Source: Plectrocnemia conspersa (taxonomy: Eukaryota > Arthropoda > Insecta > Trichoptera > Polycentropodidae). From it: 64,000 nucleotides of DNA. Below, piece after piece: positions 1-12,639 of this stretch. Within the stretch, counting starts at the first letter, position 1, and each line of letters starts with the position of its first letter. Position numbers and translations under genes: made by a program. Under the pieces are notes generated by a model that was not told the origin of the DNA, did not search any database, and saw only the letters and a list, made by a program, of their open reading frames with translations. Location of the stretch: contig VTFK01000345.1 of the NCBI GenBank assembly GCA_009617715.1, positions 186,001-250,000 of the forward strand, written 5' to 3'.

Positions 1-3000
1 TATAAAATTTGCAATTGAAAGCTAACCTATTTTTATTGGTTACAAGGGAAGTTTAAGGACCGCTTTGCCATCTTAGATTTAGGTGAGTTTACATTAAAAA
101 AATACCATGATTCATAATAAACTATAATTAAACAATCAAAAATTTAAATTAAGGATATGATCATATACATATATATTTAAAAATATCCCTAATAACTGTT
201 GATAAAACAAAACTCATTTTTTTCTAATATTTATATTTTAAATATTGGTAAAAATTTAAATATATATTTTTATTTATTTTGATATTTAAGTTTATTTGTA
301 CGTATGAAATTCACTCTTTTGTGATGCTTCATCGTGGGATGTATGATATTTTACATCCAAATATATTGATATGAAGTAACAGTTATTCGATAAATAATAA
401 TTCGTCTATTCATTATAGGTTTTAAGACCAATTTTTAATATTTTCTGTATGTATAACAATGAAATATATAATGTGACTATACATCAAATATAATATTTTT
501 CTTTATACAATTGATTTTTCATAAATCATATCGATAAATGAATTAACTTTACAATACACAGCTTGATACATAGAACCAAAATATGCGTGAATTAGTTCAA
601 TAAATTAGAATTGATGTTAATGTTTATATTATTATTTTTTTATATTGAGCATCTAGATTCTAGAATATAACTGGCAAATGTATATTTTTATTTTATAAAA
701 ATATTTGAAGAATAGCAAAAGCAAAAATACCAAAAAAAATTTAAGCCGACCCTAATAGAGAATGTTTGAACACATGACTTGGCCATTAATATCATAAAAA
801 CTTTTAAACAATTCATTTTTAGTCGTTTATCTTAAAATAAACATTATAAAATTTTTAAAATGCCGATTTTTAAAGACAAAAAAACATGAGAAGGATAATA
901 ATGATATAAACTATAAAAAAGGATAATAAAACCTCGGAATATATTTTTCACATAAATTGTGATGCAAATTTTTTGTGCTGAAAAATTAATATACAAGCTT
1001 AAGTTTAAATATATTTATATATTGTATATATCTTATCGACAAAACCTTATTATTAATTTTTTGCATTTTAAAATCGATTGGAATTCAATTACAAGAATCA
1101 CTACACAACTTTTAATATTAAAATAAAATTTAATATAAAAATTAATATTTTCGGCTCTACATATTTTATAAGTGTTCAAAAGAATATCATAAAGCTAAAT
1201 ATCTTATATAAATTACGTGAAGTACGTATTAAAATTGAGCAACCTAATTCTCATTTGAAGGGCTTGCCGTCATTGCGACTCCAAGATTTTAAAAATTTAA
1301 AAATATAATTTCGTTTAACTAACATGTTATCAGACTAACAGTAGCAATATGTTTCCTATAAATAAAAATCAATAATAATAATTTATAAAACGTCAAAAAA
1401 ATTCACTGGACAACTTAACAACATTATTAAAATATAATACCACAATTACTACGATAAATCAAGCCAACGTAAATTTAAATATACATATAAAACCCCATAG
1501 CAAATTTTAAGCTTTATATTTTTTTCCTATTTCAAAACAATTTTTTTATTGTGAGTTTTAATTGAAAATTTAAATATTTTTTATGATTTAGATTCGTAAA
1601 AAGCTTAGATTCACTTAGCATAAAACGATTTATTTTTTTATTGTAAAAGAATTTTCCAGAAATTACTAAGTTGTATTCCATACCCTAATAAGCTTACTTT
1701 TAAATTGTACTACGTTACACAATATGTTTTACAAAAATAAAATTTCACAAGAATTTCTCTAAAAAAATATTATTAAAAATGGTTATTAACCAACTTTTTA
1801 TATCACATATTTTGAACCTTTTTTATAACGTAAAAACTAAAAGGACAGCATTTTTGTGTAACTTATTTTATAACCTACGCATCAGAATGGAAAAATTAAA
1901 GCATTTTTTGTAAAAGTTGAGTTTTCCAATTTTCATTTAAGACCGTCTATTTATTTAGTTATAATAAATCTTTCGTTAGATCATAAACACAATAAACAAT
2001 ACTGAGTAAGTAGTATGACACTAAACTGTAAATTAATAATATATTTATTATTATTTTTTAAATATTGCTTTAATGCAATCACTTCGAGTCGCAATGTACG
2101 ATTTTATTTTAATTATTTATTTAGGAGATTAGGAAAATCTAGACAAACCAATCTGTAATGATTTTTCTGAATTAAAATTATACATCAGACACAATAAAAA
2201 TTAAAAAAAACCAAGGTTCAAACAGTAATTATTTAGCTTCCAGCCACTGATCTATACTACTTGTCTATCTAACTAATTTGTTAAATCTAATTCACACGAA
2301 TTTAAGGTATAAAATATATGTTTATTCTACATTATACTATAATTATATTTTAACCGATGCATTACGGGAAGCGTGGTTGTCAATCCACCCACCTATCCTC
2401 CTGTCCGCCCACAAAACCACCCACGCGTTTTAATTGAATAATGTAACGTTAAAATTAATTCCCGCGCGTCCGTCGGTAAAGTTTGTAATTATTCATCGAA
2501 GAAAAATATACACTAGTGGTGCTGTATAGTGCGGTTTTTCCACGTCTGTTTGTCAAGCAATTTTCCCACCCGGTGGAGTTTTCCTCGGTGGCGTCGCCTG
2601 GCGTTTTACGCCCATCAAACAAACTAATTAAGCAAATTATTTCTTTAAATACACGTTTAGAAATTACTATACATCAGAACACATAAGAGCTATCAATTTT
2701 TACATATGTATTAAAATGGTCATATGTTGACATAGGAATTGGTGCAATGCAATTGCCAGAAGAATATTTATTAACCATTTAATATTTTACCGATATTCAA
2801 TCATGATACAATAGTTGATATTTAATGAGAGCAAAAATAACGATTGATATTTATTTTAACTACACAACGTTAAACAACCATCAAATAATAAACTCTTTGT
2901 GCAGACACAGCTGCGCAATTTATATTATTTACTTTTTCATTAATTAGTAATTGGAAAATGTATTGTGACTTTTGCGTCAATTTTACTGTTTGATTAAATT

Positions 3001-3500
3001 TATTTTTATTATATGTACAGCAGTATAGCTATTATCAAATACAAAATTTGCTGAATTATTAACTGTGCGTATTATTTTTCATATTCATATGATAAACGCT
3101 CATACACGTAATAAATATGTAGATACGTCAGCGTCGGTCACTCGTCAGCGTGTTTCCAATTTCACGTCCATTGATGAAACATTTTTATTCTTGCATCACA
3201 AGGGATGTAATCAATCATGTTCCTAGCGTTCGTTCCTTGCCATGTTTATACATATAAATCAACCGACGTCAAAAACTGTGCCTAATATAAAAATAATTTT
3301 TGTGTTGTAACACACCACTGGACGGACAAGCGATTTTTCTCTCCGGATTCGTAATGTGTACATAGTGTATTATTTATTTTGTACAAACAAAGTTAATTAG
3401 ATTAAAAAAATACGCCAGATAAAAATATAAAATACTAAGCAAGTGCAATTAATTTATAACACACTTTGAAAAAAATAACACAGATAGCTGTTATGTCATG
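1..3500. other. AT-rich spacer, no gene recognised
   Basis: No frame with recognisable protein similarity is visible. Most of the stretch is A/T runs. Two islands are clearly richer in G and C: about 2370-2620 (short C-rich runs such as cccacctatcctcctgtccg) and about 3120-3370. They have no open frame and no obvious repeat structure, and could be conserved noncoding DNA, which only cross-species alignment could show. Confidence 0.6.
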
Positions 3501-3504
3501 GTCA

Positions 3505-3575
3505 TGGTCAAGGGTCGAACACGTGCCCTTCAGGTTAATAGTCAGCGACTTATATCACTTGAATATCGTGCTGGT
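3505..3575 (-). repeat. tRNA-derived repeat relic, copy 1
   Basis: Read on the minus strand it contains gtcgctgacta, then cctgaagggcacg, then a pol III B-box-like gtgttcgaccc. The same order of blocks occurs at about 6258-6330 in the same orientation, so the two are copies of one dispersed element, probably a tRNA-derived SINE or a tRNA pseudogene family. No clean cloverleaf or acceptor stem is visible, so it is not called as a functional tRNA. Confidence 0.35.
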
Positions 3576-4032
3576 TATTCAGAAATTATATAAAATGTTT
3601 TATTTATATCACAAGTCATTGTCCTGCATTTAATACAATACTGCATATTTGTATTATTTGTCTAGAAGATCGTAATGACTTTTCATCCCTTTTTTGCTGT
3701 ATCAATTCAAAAAAATATATTTGTGATGCATCGCAATATTTTTACTTGAAATATTAAAATCATTTTGACTGCACTAAATTTATTTTTATTGTACCTCAAA
3801 TTAAAATTAAATATTAAAATATATTTGTAGAATAACAGTTTGTTTCTTTATTTTAGTATTATTTCAAGTATCATAAAATAATAAATATTTTTGGCAAATC
3901 ATTTTACCACGTCATATTAACGCTTACAAAAAGTAGTTTATTGCTACCAAAAAAATATACTTAATTAGATTTTTTTTTGCAGAAATGGCTTAAGTCTAAT
4001 CAAGGGCATGTTATGAAATAGAAAAATATTAA

Positions 4033-4250
4033 ACATGACTCAATCCTCGAAATGTAATAAAATTAACAAATCCGTTAATCGATTAGATAAAATTCAATAT
4101 TCACAAAAAAATATAGACATTGACTTTACTGGTGTATGCTACGGAAAATATTTTTTATGCTCCTTTATTTCTGATAGTTTGATATTTATATTAGATAATA
4201 ACAAACTAATAGATACAAAATTTATGGGTGAAATATACAATAAGAAATAA
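4033..4250 (+). repeat. Repeat shared with the RT relic at 8.5-8.66 kb
   Basis: The first 120 bases or so match the minus strand of 8500-8655: both carry actca near the start, then aaaattaacaaat, gttaatcg, a tatagac block and aaaatatttt. A 71-codon open frame (4035-4250) exists but its peptide is not recognisable. Since the copy at 8.5 kb lies in a reverse-transcriptase relic, this is likely a more decayed piece of the same non-LTR element. Confidence 0.35.
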
Positions 4251-4497
4251 GTATTTTGCGTACTTTAGTATTCTTCACGTTACTAGATATTAGTCCTACT
4301 ATGTTAAAACTAGACACTTCAAGATTAAGTTTTTATTATTAAATACATATCAAAGATAAAGAGATTTTTAAGTGTATTGACAAATGTAAAGGTGGTATTG
4401 AAAGCATGTATTTACTTTTACGGACTTTATTTAAATTTATTTATCTATTCATTCGATCTTCTAGACATTTTTTTTTTTTTTTTTTTGATTAATTTAA

Positions 4498-4541
4498 GAC
4501 CATCGTGGCCTAACAGGTTACCCCAATGCGCCACGATGGTC
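4498..4541 (-). other. 3'-terminal stem-loop of LINE family 1 (copy 1)
   Basis: Arms 4498-4509 (gaccatcgtggc) and 4530-4541 (gccacgatggtc) are perfect complements over 12 bp with a 20-nt loop, just inside the poly-A tail. Copy 2 has the same structure at 20725-20766 with one compensatory pair change (4508 g with 4531 c becomes 20734 a with 20757 t). This is consistent with an RNA hairpin recognised by the element's reverse transcriptase, a mechanism known for some LINEs and inferred here. Confidence 0.65.
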
Positions 4542-4626
4542 GAAAGCAAATTATAAATTTATAAAACATAAAAAAAACGTATATATATAAATAAATATAA
4601 CAAAACTTAAACATAACAAAAAAAAA

Positions 4627-6220
4627 TTATAAAATATTAAAATTAAAAGATATAAACCGGATCAGATTCTCGTAGCTAACATTAAATAAATCAATTTTCA
4701 ATGCCAGCGTATTAAGGAGCCGTATGGCCACAGCTATAGGCGAGTCGGCAAGTGCGGATGTCCTAGCCCTAACTGCCATCAAAGAGGTCTCGATCGTGAT
4801 TCTCGAAAATGTTCCGGAACCCAAAACTGGAATTCCTCGAGAATAGCTGGATTGTCGACAGCACCTTTTAGTAGTTTGAAAAAATGCTTAGCGACATACA
4901 GCTTTCTGCGAGAATTCAGCGAATCATATCCCAACGCTCCTAAAAGAAAGGCGCTGGGATATAAGAACGGATAATAACCAAATGTCCTTTTGTAAAGGTA
5001 TCTTAAATACCTTTTTTGAATTTTTTCTACTAAAAGGGAATATTTGGCTATTCGGGGATTCCAAATTATAGATCCCGATTCAAGAATGCTAAGAACTAAT
5101 GTGTCATAGAGGATGCGAATAACTGACGGATCGTCAAAGTGAAAGGCATTCCTCATAACAAAGCCGAGCATCTTGGAAGATTTATCACAGACGTCGTGTA
5201 TGTGTAGAGAGAACCTCCATTTGCTCTCGAAAGTGATTCCAAAATCTTTAATGGAAGTTTCTCTAGTCAAAATGTTACCACCGAGATGGTAGAAATAAGC
5301 TGATGGCGAACGGGATCGAGAAAATGACACAGTATGGCACTTTCCGACACTAAAGGGCAGACGGTTAACGGAAGCCCATCTCCACAGAGAGTCTAAATCA
5401 CTTTGTAGAGAGAAGGAGTCCGCAACAGATCGAATGCATTTATATAATTTTAAATCATCTGCGTACAGAAGAAAACTTGAATTTTTAATTGCTGTATTTA
5501 TGTCATTAATAAATAACACAAAAAGCAAAGGTCCCAGATTGGATCCTTGAGGAACCCCCGAAGTGGTAAAATATTCTTTTGACAATCGGCCACCATAGGT
5601 TACAAACTGTCTACGATTGCTTAAATAACTCGAAAATAACCGAGTTAAATTATCTGAGCAACCGAGGTTCGACAATTTTTTTAATAATAACGTATGACAA
5701 ACTTTGTCAAAGGCTTTCTCAAAATCTGTATACACGACGTCTACTTGAATTCCGGCATCGAGAGAAGTTGTCACCGTTTTGGTGAACGACAGAAGATTAG
5801 TAACAGTGGAACGGGCAGGACGAAACCCGTGCTGTTGGTCTAATAAAACTTGCTGAAAGTGATTGTAGAGATAATTATGAATAATTATTTCAAATAATTT
5901 AGCAGGAGCTGACAACACTGCTACTGGTCTATAATTCTTTATATATAATTTGTCACCCTTTTATGAATAGGGGTGACTTTTGTGCATTTCCATAGATCAG
6001 GAAATGATGATGTTTTTAGAATCAGATCATAAATACATTTTAGAGGAGCAGCGAGACTGACTTCGCAACCCTTCAAAATAAAATCGGGAATTAAATCAGG
6101 TCCAGAAGAACGCCCTGTCTTTAATTTATTAAATCCGTATTTAAGATCTGAGTGCTCAGTTTCTTTGATGGTCAGTACTGAAGACCAAGAACATGAAGTA
6201 GGAAGCGACTGAGCAGAAGT
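4627..6220 (-). pseudogene. Reverse transcriptase pseudogene, LINE family 1 copy 1
   Basis: Encodes the RT and C-terminal part of a LINE ORF2. Reading on the minus strand: an upstream piece (about 6220-5940) with the early RT block GRSSGPDLIPDFILKG and TKVTPIHK; a frame change near 5930; then a 379-codon frame (5918-4779) with HGFRPARST, DVVYTDFEKAFDKVCH, SGVPQGSNLGPLLFVLFIND and the catalytic YADD (codons at 5454-5465), followed by the thumb and C-terminal region; then another frame change near 4800-4820, after which the homologous C-terminus continues to 4627. Both breaks are supported by comparison with copy 2, whose C-terminal residues align in the shifted frame. RT active-site motifs are intact but the gene is frameshifted and lacks its 5' half, so it is not functional. 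Family membership is certain at the level of non-LTR RT; the clade is not. Confidence 0.88.
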
Positions 6221-6330
6221 CGAAAAATATATAAAAATAAAAAAAATAAAAAAAACGCAAAGCTCTATCAGGCATTTGAACCCAGGTCTTTCAGGCCAGT
6301 AGTCAGCGACTAATACCACCTGTCTATTGT
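6218..6330 (-). repeat. tRNA-derived repeat relic with A-rich tract, copy 2
   Basis: Minus strand shows ggtggtattagtcgctgac, ctactggcctgaaagacctg and the B-box-like gggttcaaatgcc, the layout of a tRNA D-arm to T-arm segment. The plus strand carries an A-rich run at about 6225-6256 beside it. The block order matches 3505-3575. It abuts the 5'-truncated end of the family-1 LINE. A SINE or tRNA pseudogene is the best reading. No complete acceptor stem was found. Confidence 0.4.
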
Positions 6331-6334
6331 TCTG

Positions 6335-8328
6335 ATCAAGTTTATCTATAAATAAATTAAAGTGGCATGAATAAAATCAGGACATCCTTGACATAGGAGT
6401 TTAAAACCTTTTTCAAATAAATTAGAGCTATTTTGATTTTTTTTGTATTGGAAACATCAGAAAACATTACAAATATTTTCTTTTGGTACTGGCATTAAAC
6501 CCGGAATGCATATTTTGGTAAAATATTTTTTTTCTGTAAAGGTTTTTTTTAAATATTCTGGATATTGTATTAAGAATATATACTCAAAAATATCACAGTC
6601 AGAATTTAAGGATCAAATCTGTAAAATTCGTAAAGGAATTTAATAAACGACAAATTATCGCAAAACTAGTAAAAAATATCTAGTTTTTTTCGTTATAAAA
6701 AAACTATGACACATAATTTTAAAAATTATTTGTCAAATAAATGTAAATATACACATTAAAGAGTCATCATAATTTAAACCCCCCTTTTATTTACATATAT
6801 ATATAAAGCAAAACCTGACTCTTCCTTCCTTGTATTTCTTCAAACTCAAATATTAACTAAATTCTCTGAAAATGGATTGGATTTGTTGAAAAAGTGCTTA
6901 GAGTGCAACGGGTTGTTAACCTATCTTATTTAAAATAATCTCTTGTGAGTTAAATTAACAAACAGTTTGTTTATCGCTAAAACAGCTAAATGACACAGTA
7001 ATTTAATTGTTTTATTAAGCATATTTTCGTTTATTTAAATATAAAAGATTACTAGCACTTTAGCTTTGGATGGGGTTTGATTTAAAAACTCACTATACCA
7101 CGAACGCTTATCACCGCATAAAAGCTTAATTAATATAACACGATTAAGAGTTAACGGCTGTCTTATTACTTAGTTTTAGTGCTATTACAAAATTGTAATT
7201 TTTGAATTATGGGATTTTTTAATTTTGAGTACAGATTTGTGTAATAATCTTACTTATTAAATTGCATATTAGTTTTGTATTTTTATTTATTGGATTATTG
7301 AGATTTCATTACGCCCAAGATTTTATTTGGGATAATTCACCCCGGTTCTCTGATCCAGATATTATAAATTTTCTTTCATATTTGCTGTGCGTGTTTTATT
7401 AGAAGATTCTTATAGACATATTGACCGCCCCAAAGGTCACAAGTCTATCCCGACCCCCAAGCATAATGAGGTCATTTTATAACTCACTCGAGAGCGGTAA
7501 GTAGATGCGGCTTTATCCGCCCCATGAATTATGCAGCGCGATCAGCAGTTTGTATAGCATATTAAGCGCTTTATGAAAGTAAGATACGCTGCAAAGTGTT
7601 AGATTGCACAGCAAAGTCCCTAACCTCTGTGGATGCACATTTAAATCCCATCTCGATGGCGAGAAATCCTTTCAGATCAGACACTGGCGAAGCCGCCGAA
7701 CGTGACCGTCGTGACCTGGTTCAGCGGCAGCTTAGCAAAGCAAGCCGCGGCGTTGTAAAATTTTCGATTTTTTTAATGAACGCGCATTGTTCCGATGGGT
7801 GGATTGTGGAGGAAATCTCGCGCGAGATACTCCTTTTTAACTAGCGGACGAGGCATAAATCGCCGGTTTTTAATTAAACGTCATTGTCGCCGCTGAGCCG
7901 CGGATTTGAATGCTGAGATATGAGTTCACTTTCATTGTTGAGATGACGTCAAAGTTAAATTAAAAATAAAAATATGAGAATTTATTTTAAATTGCAGAAC
8001 GTGATAAAAATATACGCTGTTATGGAAGTAACTTATATGGATATACAGAGATCTAAACACAGACAGTAATTTAATACATCATTTTTTTAGTATTGATATA
8101 AAAATATAATACCATGACTTAATTATAATGAAAAAAAGATTACAACAACTGCTTTACTTTTAAAATTTAAATTATTCAAAAAAATTAAACATTAAATGAA
8201 ACAGACTTTTTCTGTAATAAAATGCAAGTTTGGACAATAGAAAATTTAAAATATATACTGACTGGGCCATAATAACGGGGCATCACTTAAAATGGCGTGT
8301 AACTCTTTACAAGTGAAAATGTTATATG
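6335..8328. other. Spacer with one GC-richer island
   Basis: AT-rich DNA with no recognised gene. About 7400-7960 is a GC-richer island. An 82-codon open stretch in it (7596-7844) has an unconvincing composition and no motif, so I do not call it coding. Confidence 0.5.
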
Positions 8329-8329
8329 A

Positions 8330-8660
8330 AAGCAGTTCTAAGGTGTCACACTTTGCCAAAAGCCTGGGTTATATCTAAGAATATTTTTGAACTGAATTTT
8401 TTGCAACTTATGCACTTGCTCTGTTGTAAAATGTTTATTTCTAAATCCAAATTGATGATTTAGTAAGAGATTTAGTTTCTCTAATACTGTTTTGATTATT
8501 TAAGCTTAATACATGTGTATAGATTAAATATAGAACTTTCGGAATTGAGTATGGAAAATATTTTTTCCTGTCTATACATTTTGGGAAATAGCAAATGTTG
8601 CCCCAACGATTAACAAATTTGTTAATTTTATAAGATCTTAATGACTGAGTCAATAAAAAT
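8330..8660 (-). pseudogene. Decayed non-LTR reverse transcriptase fragment
   Basis: On the minus strand the frames must be stitched. A 70-codon open stretch (8653-8441) covers an early RT region: ICYFPK followed by PYSIPKVLYL, resembling the LINE run in which a KPGK-type motif is followed by a PISLL-type motif. A shifted frame gives HQFGFRNKHFTTEQVHKL at about 8460-8405, which is the RT QFGFR..HST block. Another gives LDITQAFGKV (8349-8378), corresponding to the catalytic LDI.AFDKVWH block with the second Asp replaced by Gly. Three independent RT blocks in the right order make this a relic of a Jockey-like LINE. It has several frame breaks and no polymerase YADD motif within the segment. Confidence 0.55.
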
Positions 8661-8661
8661 T

Positions 8662-9720
8662 CAACGTTTTACATATCATGAAAAAATTCTGATGCTAGTA
8701 TACGTTTTAAGTAACGTGAAATTTTGTATATACATAAATTACTCAACATCAGGTATATTATTAACATGTTAAATCTCAATTAGTTTCACATCCACGAATG
8801 CAGAACACGAATCGGACGTCTCTGTTTGAATTCACACTCTCGGTTTTGCATCGACGTCTCTATTGTTGTTTTGGAATGTTTTGGCTGCAAGCCATTAAGC
8901 TTTTAAAGTTCAAACGGACAATACCGACGCATGACCTCTCGGTAATTATCAGATAATCTATTACGATTCATCTCTTCGCAAAATTTATAGCAAAAAGATT
9001 TCAACATACGATTATATAACATATTAGATTAGAATACTTGTGCAATTATTTACTAGCGACAAGAACATAATGTCCAGTGAAATCCGATAGTCTTTATTTA
9101 CAATACGAGTCATGTAGTTTCAACTTTGATAAAGTCTTATGTTTGTCGAGCGATGTTTGTCTTAGTCCAAGACGTAATTCTCTTTAGGTCTTATTGCGTC
9201 ATTTGTCAACAAGTCTGTGGTTTTTGTGTGCAATTAAAGCAGTGTATCCAATCAGACGGACGATTGACATTAAAACCCGGTATGACCAGAGCATTTATCT
9301 GTGTCCAAATGTATACGAATGCACATACCTTGATTTTGAAACCAAAATGGAGCGAATTCGGACCGCATCGTCATTATTAATTTACCCGTTAATTTTCTGC
9401 AGCATTGACCGTACGGTATTGAAATCGTTACCTGTAACAAAACAAAATAGGATTAATTGGTTGAACAGTGGCTTAGTAATTAGATTACATTCATTCATAC
9501 AATTTGACTCTTTGTTCAGTTAATTAATTTGATATGTACCTAATGCTAAAAATGTTTGTAGTGGCTACTCAGCAAATACACGTACGATATATTTAATATA
9601 TTATATAATACGTTTCAAGTAACAAGCACGATATTGATATCTTCTAAAGTTATTAATACCTAAGTCTTAATTGTGAGAATCGATAGTTGATTTTAATTTT
9701 ACATTGTACATACATACATA
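8662..9720. other. Spacer, no gene recognised
   Basis: Mixed-composition DNA; 8800-8960 is GC-richer. A 109-codon open stretch at 9194-9523 (plus) overlaps another in a second frame and shows no domain, repeat or signal peptide that I recognise, so it is not called. A short tacatacataca run precedes the LINE at 9722. Confidence 0.45.
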
Positions 9721-9721
9721 C

Positions 9722-10965
9722 AGTTTTCTTGGATTTCAAGAGAGCCTTCGAAACAATAGACAGAAAAATAATGTTAAAGAAATTGGAGAGTATAGGTATA
9801 AGTGATATAGTTTTAAGATGGTTTAATAATTACTTATATAAAAGAAAACAAAAAAGTTAAAATAAATAATGTATATTCTGAAGAGAAATTAGTGTCTTAT
9901 GGAGTACCACAAGGGTCTAAATTGGGACCATTGTTATTTGTTTTGTATATTAATGATATAGTTAATAACGTGAAAAAATGTAAAATTCATCTATTTGCGG
10001 ATGACACATTAATGTATAGCATAGGTGATAACATTAAAGAAATTGTAAATAATTTAAATAATGAATTAAGTATATTAGAAATATGGTTAAAGAATAATGT
10101 ACTTAAATTAAATGGGAATAAAACTAAATGTAAGTTTATTAATTATAAAAATGTGTTAGATAATAGTACCAAAATAGTAATAAATAACTCTAGTATAGAA
10201 ATAGTGGATAATATAAAATATTTAGGAGTAATTGTTGATACAAAATTAAATTTTAAAGAACATTGTAATTACATATTAAAAAAAATAGTAGAAAAAATAG
10301 GTTTATTATCTAGATTAAGAAATATATTAAGTATAAATACAAAAAAAAAAATTTACAATAGTATAATATTGCCCCATTTTAATTATTGTGCAACACTATT
10401 AAATATGTTAAATAAATTAGACAAATAAATGTTGCAAAAATTATAAAATAGGGCAATGAGAGTAATCTTAAATAAAAATAGATTAACTAATTGTAAAAGT
10501 ATGATTGATAGATTAGAATGGTTGAATGTTCAAGAAATATTGAGTATGAATGTTTTAGTATTTATATATAAGTTAGAAAATAATATGTTACCAGAATATT
10601 TTAATAAGTATTTAATAAGAAATAAAGATGTACATAAATATAATACTAGAAATAGAGAAAATTTGAAGATAAAGAAGAAAACGAGTACGGCTAGGGGAAT
10701 TATGTACGGAGGTTTTGATTTATATAATAGTCTTCCAAGAGAAATCCGAAACAGCAAAAATATAACGGGTTTTATAAATAGAATAAAAAAACACCTTCGT
10801 ACATATAGAAATAAATTATAATATTAAGACTTTATTATTGTATATTTTTATTTTTTATTTCTGTTATGTATTTTTTATATATTTTTATATATGTTTACTA
10901 AATTTGTTAGATGTAAAGATTAGCTATTAAGCTAAATAAATTAATAAAATAAAAATAAATATTAA
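9722..10965 (+). mobile_element. 5'-truncated non-LTR retrotransposon, family 2, copy 1
   Basis: Begins abruptly inside the RT domain at about 9722 and ends in an AATAAA-rich tail at about 10930-10965. The 3' UTR ends with a small hairpin, ttagctattaagctaa (about 10920-10936), also present in copy 2 at 29018-29601 on the other strand. The element is extremely AT-rich compared with family 1. The near-identity of the two copies over the shared 3' part indicates recent activity. The exact 3' boundary is uncertain because of the simple tail. Confidence 0.85.
9723..10821 (+). pseudogene. Reverse transcriptase pseudogene, LINE family 2 copy 1
   Basis: Starts with VFLDFKRAFETIDRKIMLKKL, the first catalytic RT block, in one frame. 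A run of A's near 9850-9860 shifts the frame. The rest reads on from there: GVPQGSKLGPLLFVLYIND, then FADD (about 9994-10005), LGVIVDTKLNFKEH, and a C-terminal part with YNTRNREN and LYNSLPREIRN. In the same frame there are stops at 10426-10428 and at about 10444-10446. Copy 2 has glutamine (CAA) at both, so each is a C-to-T nonsense change. Without these changes the frame would run to 10821. The endonuclease domain is missing by 5' truncation. A certain non-LTR RT; clade not resolved. Confidence 0.88.
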
Positions 10966-10974
10966 TAAATATAT

Positions 10975-12635
10975 TTGATAAGAAAATTAATATTTAATAT
11001 TTATTTATTTAAATTAAAAACAATACATAATATTATTGCAATTTTTGTAATAATACTATGGCAATAAGATCTGTTCTAGAAAAATTAATGACTAACATAT
11101 TGAGATGTTTTTTTTAAATGTTTATACTAGCTCCTTTAATATTCACAACAACCCCATTTAAGAACTACCCCTTTTTACGTATTATATTTCTTTAATGTCA
11201 AAATACCTGAAGATATTTTTGAACCATATTTAACATTTTCTTAATTTAATACCAATCGTATATTTCTAACTGCTATTGTCACATTAAGCATAAAATAACT
11301 TGTCTCCATTACCATTGTTGATGTAGGGTTGAAAATAGCGAAACATAAATACCCTGCTACTGAAGAGCATCATTGATACGACTGCTGTTAAGAAACCAAA
11401 AAAAAATAATATTTTTTTTGTTAATTTATAAAAAGGTATACTTTTTATCATTTGTAAGAAAAAAACAAAAGAAATTAGAAAACAATTCTGCATTGTTTAT
11501 ATTTTTTTAAATTTTAAATTTTTTTGTTTTTTAATAATATATTGTAATAAAATAGTAATAATTATTATTTGCATTTTTATAATCAAGTATACTACACTAT
11601 GATATGTATAATAATTATTTTTTGATGTGCTATCATTATGTATATGCTTAAAAAAATATTTATAAATCGTTGCTAAACTACTCTACAATTTACTGCAACC
11701 AGAATTATTCATTTTTTCATCCGAGCCACATACCATGTATTTATATCGATCGAATCATATACTGAATAAATCAATCGACTATCGTGACATGTCAGGTATA
11801 ATGTAGTTAAGTGGACATGTATGTAATTCTACCATATTTGATATAAATTACTGCAACTACATATCAATCGTAGCATACGTAATTCTGTTTAAAAGTTGAT
11901 TTGCTTTTATTTCTATGACGCCCATAATCGTTTTATTGCGCTATAATTTCGCTTTGATAAATTCATAATCATATTTACGTTCGATTCACGCTACCTGATT
12001 AACTGTATTATCCGACAGGTAGTTAGTCGTACTTGTGTTAATTAATTTAGCATATCTTATCCATGTCCATCGACATTACATGATCCATTAAATGTGATTA
12101 TCACTCAGCTCAATAAGCAATTTGGCTCGATTAACACGGCAAATCTACTATTCCCTAACTGGAAATCTATACGATTATAAATAGAATGGGTTAGCTTGCA
12201 TTCGAGTGCCGTAACTGAATATTTAATCCGAATTTTGAATAGCATCGACCGATAGGAGGAAGTTATTCGACGGGCGCATTCTGTCTGCTCTGAAACACGT
12301 AGAAGAAATTCAATGTACTAACGTTAGTATGATTCAGAAATTGCAAAGCGGAGCGCAACTGCCAACTATTCGGAGAATTGAAATGATTGACGGAATGCCA
12401 TGCGACCGATACACGACCGTTACGAAACCATTTTAGAACGGTTCGGTATATAACATTTTCACATTTCAGACAAACTAAAGGTTAAACCCATAAATATATA
12501 TGTCTGTAAAAAATGGTTATTATTTTTTATTTTAATATTTCTATGCATTTGAACAATTTAATTTGGATTGATTTTTTCGATACTACAAGTAGACTTTTAA
12601 GTAAGAATTGGCGAATAACTAACAAAATTTAGGAA
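10975..12635. other. Spacer, no gene recognised
   Basis: AT-rich to about 11700. From about 11700 to 12470 the composition is more balanced, and there is no open frame of note and no repeat shared with the rest of the window. Confidence 0.5.
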
Positions 12636-12639
12636 AAGG

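Larger units (their letters stand above)
4468..6220 (-). mobile_element. 5'-truncated non-LTR retrotransposon, family 1, copy 1
   Basis: The element lies on the minus strand. Its 3' end is at the left, with a T-run at 4468-4486 (a poly-A tail on the element strand), then a short UTR with a strong stem-loop at 4498-4541, then the reverse-transcriptase pseudogene up to about 6220. The endonuclease and ORF1 are absent, as expected from 5' truncation during target-primed reverse transcription. A related copy sits at 20692-21965. No target-site duplication is recognised. The clade is probably Jockey/CR1-like, but this is not settled by inspection. Confidence 0.85.

Noticed and set aside
7596..7844. 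82-codon open stretch rich in Arg and Ser
   Set aside because: No domain. Composition follows the local GC content rather than coding constraint.
9194..9523. 109-codon open stretch on the plus strand
   Set aside because: Overlaps another open stretch in a second frame and shows no domain, signal peptide or repeat. Such lengths occur by chance in moderately GC-rich DNA.
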